DNA of 64,000 nucleotides from Streptomyces prunicolor NBRC 13075 (lineage in GTDB: Bacteria > Actinomycetota > Actinomycetes > Streptomycetales > Streptomycetaceae): positions 186,001 through 250,000 of the forward strand of contig NZ_BARF01000031.1 in NCBI RefSeq assembly GCF_000367365.1. Reading direction: 5' to 3'. The first letter of the stretch is position 1, and each line of letters starts with the position of its first letter. Below, piece after piece: positions 1 to 9,604 of this stretch. Under the pieces are notes generated by a model. It was not told the origin of the DNA and did no database searches. It saw nothing but the letters and a program-made list of their open reading frames with translations. The translations under genes were made by a program, and so were the position numbers.

Positions 1-1411
1 TCACATTCAAGAGGGCGCCCGCGTCTAATCGGAACTGGATCTCATAGAAAGAGCCGTCCGTGATAGCCGTTGCATCAGTATTGAGCGGCTCATCCCATAC
101 GAGTTTCTGGCGAGCCTTTGCATAGCCCTGCCCATCGAGATAGGTGGTTGTCTCAAATGAGGCAGTTACCCAATCAGGGGCGTCCGGGATTGTGTTGTTG
201 GAGTCGGTTACGATTCCGGAGCGAACGGCGATAGTCGAGTCGCTGCTAGTGATGAGCTTACGGGTGGGGTCACCTACGACAACCTTGTTAGCCGTGACCT
301 CTTCGAAGTGGATATTGTCCGTGAGATCAGACCAGTTGCCGTTTACGTCGCGGTAGGCAACGGTGAAGTCATCGGTAATCGACCAAGTTGATTCGGTAAC
401 TTGCACCTTCACTGGATTAAGAAGGTTTCCACGGAACTGCACTTCGTTATCAGTATCAATAAGCCCCAAGTCGGGGTCGTAGATATAGACGTAGTCCCCA
501 ACCTCGAAACTTCCGTGCACGTCATAGTCGTATGTCGAGAACTCGAAGTCCTTATTTGAGGATGAGTACTGATTCAGAGCGAGAGCCGCCCTGGTATCCG
601 CATTATCCTCTAAGGTGTCCGACTCGCTTACGAGCCTGGTGAGCTTGAGAGGGTTGCCATGAATATCTTTGAACGGATTGAGAGACCCGTCGATATCCGC
701 AGTGCCGGTAGCAAACGTATCGCCGGAGCCTTCGCCGAGCATGACGACGCGAGTATTGAAGTCCTCCATATCTTCCTCGTAGTCGACGCTTCCCTGTAGC
801 GAGCGCATGAACATATCGTCGCCGGGACTTGAGCCCTTACGAATGATGATGCACTTCGGGTTAGTCACGAAGAGATCTGCATGAGGACCAGCATCTAATG
901 TCGCGTTGCCGTTTACTCGCCATGTCACAGGAACCGAAGTCGTCGACATGGTGTCACAAATATACTGAATAGCAGACCGCGGATCTTCGTATTGATGCGT
1001 TCCGGTATAGGTACCGGCAACTGTGCCGAAGGTTCCAGGTGTTACGGCATCCGGCAGCAGGGTGGTAAGGACGGATGAGAATCCCTGAGCTGTAAAGTTC
1101 TGGGCCGTCTCATACACATCGCCCTTACCGTCCTCGTCACCTAACCAGAAAGCCATACCGACTCCGCCAATACGGATGTTGTCCTGTACGGCATTGGTAC
1201 GGCCATCATCGCCAAGCATGCGGCGGCGAACCACACCGACATAGCGAGCAGCGGTTAGGAGACTGTCGCCATATTGCTTCGGGTCAACGCGACCCGGAAT
1301 CAAAGCGATGTGTCCGAAGTATTGGATGGAGTCGAGTACGTCGCGAGGCACGGTAGTGCCTAGCTCGAACTCGAACTCTCCTAACTGGTTGAGTACTTCT
1401 GTTACTGACAT
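1..1411 (-). CDS. Phage tail hub / minor tail protein (partial, runs off left edge)
   Basis: An open frame of 470 codons starts at the ATG at 1411, behind a GGGAGGTG ribosome site, and continues without a stop to the window edge, so the C-terminus is missing. The protein starts MSVTEVLNQLGEFEFELG. Its middle (GSSPGDDMFMRSLQG, then DYEEDMEDFNTRVVMLGEGSG) resembles hub or Tal-type minor tail proteins of actinophages, from memory. The last visible part (PDAPDWVTASFETTTYLDG and on) looks like the start of a fibronectin type III-like domain. It directly follows the distal tail gene, the usual place for the baseplate hub that forms the tail tip and contacts the host. The family call rests on gene order and general resemblance, not a search. 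Confidence 0.8.
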   Translation of the reverse strand, partial: MSVTEVLNQLGEFEFELGTTVPRDVLDSIQYFGHIALIPGRVDPKQYGDSLLTAARYVGVVRRRMLGDDGRTNAVQDNIRIGGVGMAFWLGDEDGKGDVYETAQNFTAQGFSSVLTTLLPDAVTPGTFGTVAGTYTGTHQYEDPRSAIQYICDTMSTTSVPVTWRVNGNATLDAGPHADLFVTNPKCIIIRKGSSPGDDMFMRSLQGSVDYEEDMEDFNTRVVMLGEGSGDTFATGTADIDGSLNPFKDIHGNPLKLTRLVSESDTLEDNADTRAALALNQYSSSNKDFEFSTYDYDVHGSFEVGDYVYIYDPDLGLIDTDNEVQFRGNLLNPVKVQVTESTWSITDDFTVAYRDVNGNWSDLTDNIHFEEVTANKVVVGDPTRKLITSSDSTIAVRSGIVTDSNNTIPDAPDWVTASFETTTYLDGQGYAKARQKLVWDEPLNTDATAITDGSFYEIQFRLDAGALLNV

Positions 1412-1426
1412 GGTGTGTCACCTCCC

Positions 1427-2641
1427 TTAGCGACGGACGATGTAGGTTGATTCGGCCATAGAACCGATGTACTGCTTGAAGAGATCAGAGGCGGCATCCC
1501 CGGAAACGGGTGATCCTCCGCCCACAACGGCCCCTAGGAAAAAGTCGAGGAACGTAGTCGACGACTTGGTCATGGTTCCGTTGGTAGAGCCTGTAAAGGT
1601 GCGTGCAGAGCCGCAGGCAAAGCGGTTCCCGTCCGTGTCGTCTGAGGTCTTGGTCAGGTAGCCGGAAGCGGCTGTGTTGACGTTGGTCTCGGCGGTCACC
1701 AGGGCGACCACGTGGGTAGCGCTGGAGCTGCTTTGCAGGTAGCCCTCGACGACCCGTGAGCCTCGCCTGAGAGTCAGGTCCAGGGCGACCCTGCCGGGGC
1801 TCTGAGAAGCCACCAGGCGGAGCACGCACATCTCTGGGTCGTTGCGTAGGACAGTGGCCGCGTTCCACGTAGGGGGTGTGCCGGCCACTGTCACTCGCCA
1901 GAGCTTCGAGTGGTACGCCCCACCGGAGTACGACTGCACGTTGACCACTCCGGCCGAACTCGACGGAGAGACGTTCACCAGGGCATTGCCCAGGGACCAC
2001 GAGAGGTTGCCCAACTCCATGTTGGTGCCCTCAACCTCTGCACCCATCGGTACGAGCTGGGTGTCAGTGATGCGTACCCGCCCGGTGTTGTAGTCGGCTA
2101 CGTCGCACCCCCATCGAGGGGAGACGTTCGCTGGTACACCCCGGTACACGGTCATGGCGCCCTCAGCGCCGGTACGGGTCATCGAGGTGGGGTTAGTGCT
2201 GCCAGTCCAGTAGGCGTAGTGCCCGACGGCTGGACCGTGCCAACGCTCCCCCGATGAGGCGAAGTCGTTGACACGAACCGTGGCAGTCAGCCGACTCTGT
2301 AAGTCGACTTCCTTGTCTGAGCCAAGCCGGGTAAGGCTAGTTGTCCAGTTGGACGTAACCACCTCGCTTTGATAGTTGGTCATCTCAGCGGTAGTCGACT
2401 CAACTTGGTAATAGCCGTTGCGAGTCGCGTCATCCCGAAACTGGACGGCATAGATGTGGCCGGTCTGCAATCCCAAGACTTGTTCATGCAGAACCAAGCA
2501 CTCTTCTACCGTGGCCGGAGGACTGGACTCCTGACCTTGCAGAGAAACCGTTCCGTCGCTCTGCTCGGATACCACACCGGTTTCCACGAGTTGGAAGCGG
2601 CCAAAGTTGATCTCGCCCCAATCAGGGCCATGAATTGCCAT
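1427..2641 (-). CDS. Distal tail (Dit-like) minor tail protein
   Basis: 404 residues starting MAIHGPDWGEINFGRF. The ATG at 2641 lies 3 nt after the tape measure stop, and its AAGGAG site is inside the end of that gene, so translation is probably coupled. By position, between tape measure and hub gene, it should be the distal tail protein linking the tail tube to the tip. The N-terminal half fits a tail-tube-like beta fold, and the central part is a serine-, threonine- and glycine-rich beta-type sequence without cysteine clusters or membrane segments. The segment coding for roughly residues 110-330 is clearly more GC-rich than its flanks, suggesting that a module was exchanged. No catalytic motif is seen. 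The structural class is fairly sure; the exact role is inferred from order. Confidence 0.72.
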   Translation of the reverse strand: MAIHGPDWGEINFGRFQLVETGVVSEQSDGTVSLQGQESSPPATVEECLVLHEQVLGLQTGHIYAVQFRDDATRNGYYQVESTTAEMTNYQSEVVTSNWTTSLTRLGSDKEVDLQSRLTATVRVNDFASSGERWHGPAVGHYAYWTGSTNPTSMTRTGAEGAMTVYRGVPANVSPRWGCDVADYNTGRVRITDTQLVPMGAEVEGTNMELGNLSWSLGNALVNVSPSSSAGVVNVQSYSGGAYHSKLWRVTVAGTPPTWNAATVLRNDPEMCVLRLVASQSPGRVALDLTLRRGSRVVEGYLQSSSSATHVVALVTAETNVNTAASGYLTKTSDDTDGNRFACGSARTFTGSTNGTMTKSSTTFLDFFLGAVVGGGSPVSGDAASDLFKQYIGSMAESTYIVRR

Positions 2642-2644
2642 GTG

Positions 2645-5600
2645 TTAACTCCTTGCCCTGTCGTATCGGCGAGTTGCTTGAACAATCTCACCTGCGAGAC
2701 TGTTGGCTATGTCTTTGCGCTGTTGCGCGTTGGTTAGATCGAAGGTTCCGGATACCTGAACAGTGATGCCGCCATTGATGACCATTCCGCTTGAACCACC
2801 TGAAGTCGTGGAACTTGCCACGGCTGTTGGAGCAAGGTTGGCCATTGACATACTTGCGGTCATTGGTCGGGTGTTCTTCTCAATACCGAGGGCGAACCCT
2901 TCGGATACATGAGCGCCAAGCCCCATCATGACCTTGGAAGGGGACTTGATACCCAAAGCCTTTTTAATCGCGGCTTCCATCGACTTAGCAATCGCCATCA
3001 TTGTTGCTTCGATGGCTGCTTGCTGAGATGTGAGTCCGTCGACCAGACCTTGAGCGGCCTTAATGCCAGCTCCATACATGCTGTCGGCTACGGTCGTACC
3101 GGCCGAGTCGGCAGCAGCGGTTAGCTGGGCCTGTAGGTCATTAATCTTCTTGATATCGGCAGCACTGGCACCGAGCAATGTCTGAGCCGTTGCCATACCT
3201 CCACCGGCAATACCGGCTTCGGCGATATCACTAATAGCCTGACTGTTAAGACCCTTGGCCTTGAGCTGAGAAAGCATCGAGTTGAACTGTTGAGCTTGCC
3301 CTGTATCACTCTGCAACTGACTAATCAGAGTGTTGACGCTCGTACCGTACTTACCAGCTTTAGTGATGTTTCCGAATGACACGATGCTTGACGACACCGA
3401 GGTCTTCAGTTGGTCAAAGCTGCTCTTCAGGTTGTCGAGATTTGTTTTGGCTGTATCGAGAGCCTTGTTAACGGCTTCATACTTCTGCTCATTAGCCAGA
3501 AGGGCCTTACCCGAAGTGTTCAGCTTATTGAGAAGGTTCGTCTCGGTCTTACCGCTTGTCGAGGTGGCAATCAGGTTCTTGTATTGATTCAGACTGTCGA
3601 CCAGATTACTGACCGAGCCTGAATTGCCGAGCGCGTTTTCGATCTCGTTGTTCTTGAATGAACCCTGAGCCTGCGCCATCTTTCCGAAGCTAGAGAAGGT
3701 GGTTAAACCCTCTAGCTGGGTGGCCGCACCGTGAGCCGTATCGTATTGATCCTTGGTTAACCACTGACCTTGATACAGGTACTCGGTGTGCTTAGCGCTT
3801 CCCTTACCAGCCGAGCGGGTCTTTGTGTATCCACCCACAGAGAAGCGAGGCAGCTTAGGGAACATGCCTGAGTTAATAAGGCGCATGAAATCGGGACCGT
3901 ACTTATCGACGGCCGCCGCTCGCATGACGAACTCACCTGTTGATAAGCGGGCAAACAAGCTATCCGAGGTCTTCGTTCCCGGACCACTTAGTAAGCCGCT
4001 TACTCCACCACCCTTAGCGAAACGGCTAATACCGGAACGCGAGGCGAGACCACCATGAGCACCAACCACATCGTGAAGCGATCCGCTGGTGTGGTAAATC
4101 GTTTCGTTGATGTGTGTCGTACGGATAGTGATTGTCTTGTCGGATAGGCGGTCACGCTGAGCCTGAATACCTGCGATGTTATGTGAAGCGGCACCAGTAA
4201 TAGCGGTAACGGTTACCTTGCCGTTAGGCAAGGTCTTCACCTTGTAACCAACAGCTTGAAGCGCCGCGATAGCAGCGGCATTCAAGGTAGATACCGTAAT
4301 GCTCTTAGCTCCGGGTGTCGCCTTGATCTTTGCGATAACGGCATTCAACTGACCAATTGCCGTAGCGTTCTGTGCGGATACCTTGATGTCCTTATCGCCA
4401 ACCTTGTAACCATCGATGGCCTTAAGCTGACTCTTGGCGCCGTCAGTCTTGGCGGTTACCTGGAAAGTGCCGTCCGGAAGCTGCGTGACTTGAAGTCCGA
4501 GCTTCTGGAGAATCGCGATGGCAGGCTTGTCGAGTACATCGACATTGATTGACTTCTTATCTGGAGCCGCACGGAATGCCGCCGCGATAGATGAAAGCTG
4601 TTGCTGAGCATCGGACTTGAGCTGAAGGTTAATGTCCTTCTGGCTCGGAATCTTTAGGATCTCTGCCGCATACTGCTGAGCCTGAGTCTTGGATAGACCC
4701 ATAGTCGTCAGCACCTTTTCGAGTGTGCTACGGCCTTCCTTCCAAGCGGCTTGCGCCTGGTTCCAATCTCCGGTCTGCTTATAGATAGCCAAACCGTTAG
4801 CTTCAGATGCTGCCGCTAACTGGTCAGCCTTTTCCGAAGCATCACGCTGAGCCTGACTGTTCTGCACCAGTCGGCCGTTCTGCATATCCAGAACTCCGGC
4901 ATACTGCTTAGCCGCAGCAACAGCATCGTCAGCCGCTTGCTCGTATTGGCGGGTCGCCTCGCTTGCATCACGGTTGACGTTGTTCATAGCGAATAGGGAA
5001 TCGGTCAATCCCTTAACGCTGTCATCGAGTGCTTTGAGGTGTCCCTGTGTGGCTACGGCCCGATCACCAAATGTGCCCATCGAGATAGCGGCCAGCTTGT
5101 TAGCTGTCTCCTGGTCTAGAAGTGCTTTGTTGTAGTCCTTGAGCCACTTCTCACTATCCTTGCCGCTAATGCCTAGCTTCTGCACAGCCTCAGCCGCGAC
5201 GTTTGCATAGCCGTCAGACACCATCGACGCCAATGACTTATCGAGGCCGTCGACTTTCTTGCCCCAGCTCTCAATAGACTTTCCGCCGTGCTCGGCATTG
5301 TCGATGACTTTGCGAGTCCAATCGGAAACGGCAGTGCCACCCATGAGGTGTTCCCAGCCGCCGATGTTCTCTTTGATTCCCTTGTTCAGGGTATTGAAGC
5401 CCTCGGTGATACCGCCGATATCTCCGAATGTCTTCTTCAGTTCTCCACCGAAATTGCCAGACTGAGCTAGTTGACCGAGTGAGGTCTTCAGCTTGTCGAC
5501 GTTCGGGGCGGCAGATACCGCAGATGAAGAGAAGTGATCGATAAGAGCCTTGCCGGCCAGCAGTACACCAACCGCGATACCGAGCGCTCGAACCGCTACG

Positions 5601-7420
5601 GCCGTCTTACTGATGACACCAGCAGACGCACCGATCTTTGTCAGCGCAGGCCCAATAGCGGCAACCATTGCTTGCTGGGAAACCAATAGCTTAAGAGCCA
5701 TGAAGAGCTTGCCGACTAACCCGGCTACAACACCAAGCACCTTTCCGGCAACGCCGATCAGTTTCATCCCTAGGGCGAGTGACATGAGAGTTGTCACGAA
5801 GCCATCAGGTAATGCCGACACCATGCGGGCAAAGCCCGCTGCACCCTGAATCAGAACTCCAGCAAGCGGACCAGCATCGTTCATTACCTTCAGCAGGGCT
5901 TCAGCGATATCTGTAAGAGCCTTCGCCATTGCTGGACCGGTGCTCTGCATACGACTGACGAATTGCTGCCACTCGGGGTTATTGGCAATGTTCTTGAACA
6001 GGTTGACAATGTCGTCACCCGCACCAGAAATCTTGGCCTGCAACTGGCCTGAATTGAACAGGCGAGTAATCTTCGCCGTGAGGTCATCCATACCGCGACC
6101 CATAGATTGGGTCATGCGGATAAAGAGCGGAGTAGCCGCAATAGTCAGCTTGGTTAAGTTGGCCAGGATCTGACCCGGCATAGGGACCAAGGGGTCCATG
6201 GCAATCTGGAGTCCGCCGAACATTGTCTTCAGCAGACCCATACGGGAAAGGTTGGTAATCGAGGTCATACTCAGCTTGGTCATGTCGTTTAGCTGCATAG
6301 CCATGCCGCCTAACCCAACAGTCAGGTCAGGGATAGTGTTGTGAGCCATTGCCCGGAATGAATCGTCCAGACCGTCAAAGAGCGTGTTCTGTACGGACTG
6401 CTGTAGCTCGTGAAAAGCACCCTTGCTGGTGATCACTGCCTTCACGAAGCTCTGAGCTGTAGGTGTTAAAGCCTTCATAGCCTGAGCGAACTGTTTAGCC
6501 CCTTTGGTGCTAGCAGTAATTGCGTTGATAACGCCGTTGCCACCAACAGCCACGGTGCCGAACACTAGAGCCAGCTCAGAGAACGCAGGGATAAGACCGA
6601 GAGATCCTGTACCTACAGCCTTGATAGCAGGCAATAAGGCAGCGATGGCCGGCGGGCCTAAGGCACCAATAGCCACAACAATCTTTGTCCAACGTCCGAG
6701 GTGTGTCCCGGATGAATCGAGATCCTTGTTCAGCAATGCAAGTTCGGCGCGTGCCTTCGCGGTATCTACATCGACCTTTGCTCGGAACGTGAGGTTGCGC
6801 CCCATAGCGTCGAGACGTGCCTTAGCCGCAGCAATCTGCGCGTCTAGCATTCCCTCTTTGAGGTCTGCATTGAATGTGATCGAGGCCCGAACCGCTGCGG
6901 CAGCCCTACCCGCCTCCGCGCGTAACTTGAGCTGATTGATGCGGGGGTTGAGGTCGATAGGGATATCAACGTCGCTTGCGGACACGGTCCTAGCCGCAGC
7001 CTGTAATTTCGCCGCAAACAGCGTGGTGTCAATGTCCGGAGTTACGGGCACGCTAAAGCGACCCTTAAGTGCGTCGACCTCAGCCTTGATTTTCGCGCGC
7101 ATAAGAGTCGCATCAATATCGGGGTTGATATCAACGTCGGCATTGAGGTTGAGCCCCTTGATACCAGCCATCATTTTGGCTCGGGCTTCGGCTACGTTGA
7201 AATCGGTTTTGATTTGGATAGTGGCTGACTCGCCTGCCCCTGCCTTCTTTGCAGCGGCACGGACCTGAGCACGAAGCCCAGTTGAGTCAGCGTTAAGCCT
7301 GATCCTCGCGTCGATACCTGCGAGAGCGCGACGCACACCGTCTTGGGCATCGCGGCGTAAGCCGCTTGTGTCGGCGTTAATCTCGACCCAAGCGGAAGCA
7401 ATTTTGAAGCCTTGTGGCAT
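2645..7420 (-). CDS. Tape measure protein
   Basis: 1591 residues, by far the longest gene of the prophage, preceded by the tail chaperone pair and followed by the distal tail gene, the standard siphovirus order. The ATG at 7420 has a GGAGAC site. The first 240 residues are repeats of the type VEINADTSGLRRDAQ, DADVDINPDIDATLMRAKI and FNADLKEGMLDAQIAAAKARL. Hydrophobic segments follow at about 245-310 and 540-650 (KIVVAIGALGPPAIAALLPAIKA; MSLALGMKLIGVAGKVLGVV), typical of tape measures that insert into the host membrane. Long alanine- and glutamine-rich helices come next, then a C-terminal part with SMEAAIKKALGIKSPSKVM, a motif common in tape measure proteins. It sets tail length and assists DNA delivery. 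By the usual 1.5 Å per residue, the tail would be near 240 nm. Confidence 0.95.
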   Translation of the reverse strand: MPQGFKIASAWVEINADTSGLRRDAQDGVRRALAGIDARIRLNADSTGLRAQVRAAAKKAGAGESATIQIKTDFNVAEARAKMMAGIKGLNLNADVDINPDIDATLMRAKIKAEVDALKGRFSVPVTPDIDTTLFAAKLQAAARTVSASDVDIPIDLNPRINQLKLRAEAGRAAAAVRASITFNADLKEGMLDAQIAAAKARLDAMGRNLTFRAKVDVDTAKARAELALLNKDLDSSGTHLGRWTKIVVAIGALGPPAIAALLPAIKAVGTGSLGLIPAFSELALVFGTVAVGGNGVINAITASTKGAKQFAQAMKALTPTAQSFVKAVITSKGAFHELQQSVQNTLFDGLDDSFRAMAHNTIPDLTVGLGGMAMQLNDMTKLSMTSITNLSRMGLLKTMFGGLQIAMDPLVPMPGQILANLTKLTIAATPLFIRMTQSMGRGMDDLTAKITRLFNSGQLQAKISGAGDDIVNLFKNIANNPEWQQFVSRMQSTGPAMAKALTDIAEALLKVMNDAGPLAGVLIQGAAGFARMVSALPDGFVTTLMSLALGMKLIGVAGKVLGVVAGLVGKLFMALKLLVSQQAMVAAIGPALTKIGASAGVISKTAVAVRALGIAVGVLLAGKALIDHFSSSAVSAAPNVDKLKTSLGQLAQSGNFGGELKKTFGDIGGITEGFNTLNKGIKENIGGWEHLMGGTAVSDWTRKVIDNAEHGGKSIESWGKKVDGLDKSLASMVSDGYANVAAEAVQKLGISGKDSEKWLKDYNKALLDQETANKLAAISMGTFGDRAVATQGHLKALDDSVKGLTDSLFAMNNVNRDASEATRQYEQAADDAVAAAKQYAGVLDMQNGRLVQNSQAQRDASEKADQLAAASEANGLAIYKQTGDWNQAQAAWKEGRSTLEKVLTTMGLSKTQAQQYAAEILKIPSQKDINLQLKSDAQQQLSSIAAAFRAAPDKKSINVDVLDKPAIAILQKLGLQVTQLPDGTFQVTAKTDGAKSQLKAIDGYKVGDKDIKVSAQNATAIGQLNAVIAKIKATPGAKSITVSTLNAAAIAALQAVGYKVKTLPNGKVTVTAITGAASHNIAGIQAQRDRLSDKTITIRTTHINETIYHTSGSLHDVVGAHGGLASRSGISRFAKGGGVSGLLSGPGTKTSDSLFARLSTGEFVMRAAAVDKYGPDFMRLINSGMFPKLPRFSVGGYTKTRSAGKGSAKHTEYLYQGQWLTKDQYDTAHGAATQLEGLTTFSSFGKMAQAQGSFKNNEIENALGNSGSVSNLVDSLNQYKNLIATSTSGKTETNLLNKLNTSGKALLANEQKYEAVNKALDTAKTNLDNLKSSFDQLKTSVSSSIVSFGNITKAGKYGTSVNTLISQLQSDTGQAQQFNSMLSQLKAKGLNSQAISDIAEAGIAGGGMATAQTLLGASAADIKKINDLQAQLTAAADSAGTTVADSMYGAGIKAAQGLVDGLTSQQAAIEATMMAIAKSMEAAIKKALGIKSPSKVMMGLGAHVSEGFALGIEKNTRPMTASMSMANLAPTAVASSTTSGGSSGMVINGGITVQVSGTFDLTNAQQRKDIANSLAGEIVQATRRYDRARS

Positions 7421-7435
7421 GGTGGTGTCTCCGCT

Positions 7436-7740
7436 CTACGCAGTTTCGAATTCGATCCACGGAGCACCAATAGCGCGGGCTTCAGCTTCGGACTTCTCAC
7501 CGGCAATCGCGGTTACGTCATCAAATACTGGTGTGGTGGTGTTCTCGTGTTCCTCCGAGGTCATCTCGGCTTGGGCTCTTACTGCCCCTTGATAACAAGC
7601 AAGTTTGAATGCGAGCCTGAAGAACTTCAGGCAATCCATCTCTAGATAGTCGTCAACACGATGGAAGGCGGATAGATCCGATTCAATAGCGTCGAGGTAT
7701 TCGAGGACTCCTTCAACTTCCCAGGCTCGCAGTACTAGTT
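7436..7740 (-). CDS. Tail assembly chaperone frameshift extension (T part)
   Basis: This frame is open from the slippery site at 7738-7744 to the TAG at 7436. It encodes about 100 residues starting LVLRAWEVEGVLEYLDAIE and ending GAPWIEFETA. An internal ATG at 7639 exists, but the conserved-looking part begins upstream of it, as expected if the frame is reached by -1 slippage from the preceding gene. DLSAFHRVDDYLEMDCLKFF and the following FRLAFKLACYQGA resemble the second half of actinophage tail assembly chaperones. The fusion product would chaperone the tape measure during tail assembly and be absent from the virion, as in lambda gpGT. The reading frames and heptamer are seen directly; efficiency and function are inferred from the family. 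Confidence 0.85.
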
Positions 7741-8055
7741 TTTTGCGCTTTCCTTGACAGCCGGGAAAGCGCGGTCAATGCACTGCTCCATGATCTGGCC
7801 CATAAGCTCATCGGTAAGTCCGTCGAAGTCCAATAACTTGTCGTAAGCGTCCTTACCTAACATGTCCTCTAATAGCTGTAGAGCTGCGAACATGTCGTTG
7901 CCACTACGCTTGGATTCGTTCATGAACTTAAGAGCGACCTTGAACGGCGCTTTAGCCGGGATGGTGTACTCGACACCATCGAGCGAGAAGAGCGGAATAC
8001 GCTCTCCCGCTTCAACATCGCTCTTAAGCTGAACCATCTTGATTTCCTTGCTCAT
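7735..8055 (-). CDS. Tail assembly chaperone (G part)
   Basis: 106 residues, MSKEIKMVQLKSDVEAGERI to AVKESAKN, lying between the major tail protein and the tape measure gene. This is the standard position of the gpG-like chaperone. The sequence is a small alpha/beta protein rich in charged helices (LKFMNESKRSGNDMFAALQ; LEDMLGKDAYDKLLDFDGL), as in many actinophage homologues. Its last codons are GCA AAA AAC TAG, which place a classical A AAA AAC heptamer directly before the stop. Ribosomes slipping back one base continue into the downstream frame. Both the short and the fused product are expected. Confidence 0.88.
   Translation of the reverse strand: MSKEIKMVQLKSDVEAGERIPLFSLDGVEYTIPAKAPFKVALKFMNESKRSGNDMFAALQLLEDMLGKDAYDKLLDFDGLTDELMGQIMEQCIDRAFPAVKESAKN
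7738..7744 (-). promoter_or_regulatory. Programmed -1 ribosomal frameshift slippery site
   Basis: On the minus strand the end of the upstream chaperone frame reads GCA AAA AAC TAG. The heptamer A AAA AAC is in the correct phase (X XXY YYZ) and overlaps the last two sense codons. After a -1 slip the next codons CTA GTA CTG CGA GCC TGG are open, and they stay open for about 100 codons. The codon phase of the downstream frame relative to the upstream one is exactly -1. Confidence 0.88.
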
Positions 8056-8078
8056 TGGTTTACTCCCTTAGGTATTGA

Positions 8079-8639
8079 TTAGTTAGCCTGGTCGATGACC
8101 TTGAATGAACCTGTTGAACTGTCCACGTAGTGCGCGGTGAAAGTGACACTGAATACGCTTTGATCATCTTTCTTATAAGAGAACACAACGGCGTCTGTTG
8201 ATAGGACACGACGAGCAATTAGCTTGCGCTTCTTACCGGCCCCATTAGGTGCCCACCCATCAAGGAGAATGGCGCGGTATGTAGGCTGAGTAGCGCTTGA
8301 CTGGAAGTTAGGCTCGTAGGTGTTATCAGAAGCACCGGTTGCATAAGTACCGTCGTTAAGGGCGTAGAAAAGGTTCTGTAGGGTTGGCTCAGCAAGCTGG
8401 GTCTTGATAGTGAAAGCACGGCTTACGAGACGGCTACCAGGAACATCAACAATCTGGTCGACCTCCATTGCCTTGTATTCCTGGGCAATAGAAACCTCAG
8501 CACCACCAAGGGTTCCGCCGAGGTCTGTCCATACGCCGGATGCTGGGGTGGCAGTAGCAGAAGTGGGCTCGGCAGCACCAAATGCGCCGATGTATAGGGT
8601 TGCTGGACCCTGGACTAAGTTGGAGACGTTTACGCTCAT
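8079..8639 (-). CDS. Major tail (tube) protein
   Basis: 186 residues from the ATG at 8639 (MSVNVSNLVQGPATLYIGAFG). A longer frame to 8762 exists, but an AGAGGTTC ribosome site precedes the internal ATG and the protein sense begins there. The sequence has the plan of siphovirus tube proteins: an N-terminal segment with PATLYIGAFGAAEPTSATATP, a central WTDLGGTLGGAEVSIAQEYKA, and a C-terminal RRVLSTDAVVFSYKKDDQS. It polymerises into hexameric rings around the tape measure. It lies just upstream of the chaperone pair, as expected. Assignment rests on order, size and general sequence character. Confidence 0.85.
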   Translation of the reverse strand: MSVNVSNLVQGPATLYIGAFGAAEPTSATATPASGVWTDLGGTLGGAEVSIAQEYKAMEVDQIVDVPGSRLVSRAFTIKTQLAEPTLQNLFYALNDGTYATGASDNTYEPNFQSSATQPTYRAILLDGWAPNGAGKKRKLIARRVLSTDAVVFSYKKDDQSVFSVTFTAHYVDSSTGSFKVIDQAN

Positions 8640-8783
8640 AGTTTTGAACCTCTGTTTCAGTAGTAAGCGCCATATAGGCTTTCTTCGTTGTGTGAATTCC
8701 TTGACTGACGCTTCGGCGTTCGTCGCCTCCACTACTGGGTCAAGGTCCATATCCCCGACCAATAGCCGGGGTAGGTTTAGTGA

Positions 8784-9245
8784 TTAGTTGGCCGGTAGCT
8801 GGACCCAAGAAATCTGAAGGTCGAGCACGTAATGGGCCATGAATTGCTCGTCTGAAGGTGCACGCGTCGGGTCTTGGATAAGCCACGCGCTGAGCACCTT
8901 GACCGGGAGAGACCCGAGAGAAGCGGGGAGAGTAAGCCCGATATTGACGGACTTCGAGGAGTCATAGCAGGCGTCACTAATCAACTCTGCTATCTGGTTT
9001 GCCTGATTCCACGGGGGGTTCTGCGCATTACGGTCCTGCCGTGCTGCCCACACGTGGCAGGTAATGACGTTGCTGCGTAGCTTGAGAAACGGGTCGACTA
9101 CCGCCCCGGTCTTCTCCACCTGCACGATTCCCGTTGTGTACCAAGTGGTGTGGTCCTCGGGCACAGTCGTCGCTACTTGAGTCAGCCCTAAGGACTTGAG
9201 CCAGGCAACGGCTACGGATTCGGTTCCCGCATATGAGTTGGCCAT
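8784..9245 (-). CDS. Tail terminator / tail completion-like protein
   Basis: 153 residues starting MANSYAGTESVAVAWLKSLGL. The chosen ATG at 9245 follows GGTGATC, a good match to the extended Shine-Dalgarno. An in-frame GTG at 9254, overlapping the TGA of the upstream gene, would add three residues. The protein sits between the gp10-like gene and the major tail protein, the usual slot for the terminator that caps the tail tube. VTCHVWAARQDRNAQNPPWN and ELISDACYDSSKSVNIG resemble actinophage proteins at this position. No enzyme motif or membrane segment is seen. The role is inferred from gene order. Confidence 0.68.
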   Translation of the reverse strand: MANSYAGTESVAVAWLKSLGLTQVATTVPEDHTTWYTTGIVQVEKTGAVVDPFLKLRSNVITCHVWAARQDRNAQNPPWNQANQIAELISDACYDSSKSVNIGLTLPASLGSLPVKVLSAWLIQDPTRAPSDEQFMAHYVLDLQISWVQLPAN

Positions 9246-9250
9246 CAGGA

Positions 9251-9604
9251 TCACCGGGCCTTATAGAGAGACTTACGCATAAAGTGCGAGCCCTCATATC
9301 CGGGATGCTCAACCATATTGACCGGGTGTCGTGCGCCGGCCCACCACAAGGCACCCTTACCGTTTGGCCTGATGGTGTGTGGTCGGGTGCCGACCTCTAC
9401 GTAATAGGCATAGTCAACGGTCTTGGCTCCGATACGAGCGGATGTACCGTCGACTTCCCAAGCTAGGTCGGCCATCAGGCGACCGGTCTTCTTAGGGCAC
9501 AGCACAACCATGTCGTTGTAGACCTGTTCGGCTAACTTGCCGATATAGGTCTCAATCTGGGGTTCTAACTTCTCTACCCAATCGGGTTCGAATTGGATGC
9601 GCAT
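9251..9604 (-). CDS. HK97 gp10-like head-tail connector protein
   Basis: 117 residues from the ATG at 9604 (MRIQFEPDWVEKLEPQIETY), preceded by GAGGAGAG at good spacing. The longer frame to 9667 lacks such a site. The motif CPKKTGRLMADLAWEVDG and the following AYYVEVGTRPHTIRPNGKGAL are characteristic of the HK97 gp10 / minor tail family, where a VEFGT- or VEVGT-like motif precedes a conserved H and P. Such proteins join the neck to the tail. The stop overlaps the next gene's possible GTG start, so translation is probably coupled. Confidence 0.82.
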   Translation of the reverse strand: MRIQFEPDWVEKLEPQIETYIGKLAEQVYNDMVVLCPKKTGRLMADLAWEVDGTSARIGAKTVDYAYYVEVGTRPHTIRPNGKGALWWAGARHPVNMVEHPGYEGSHFMRKSLYKAR

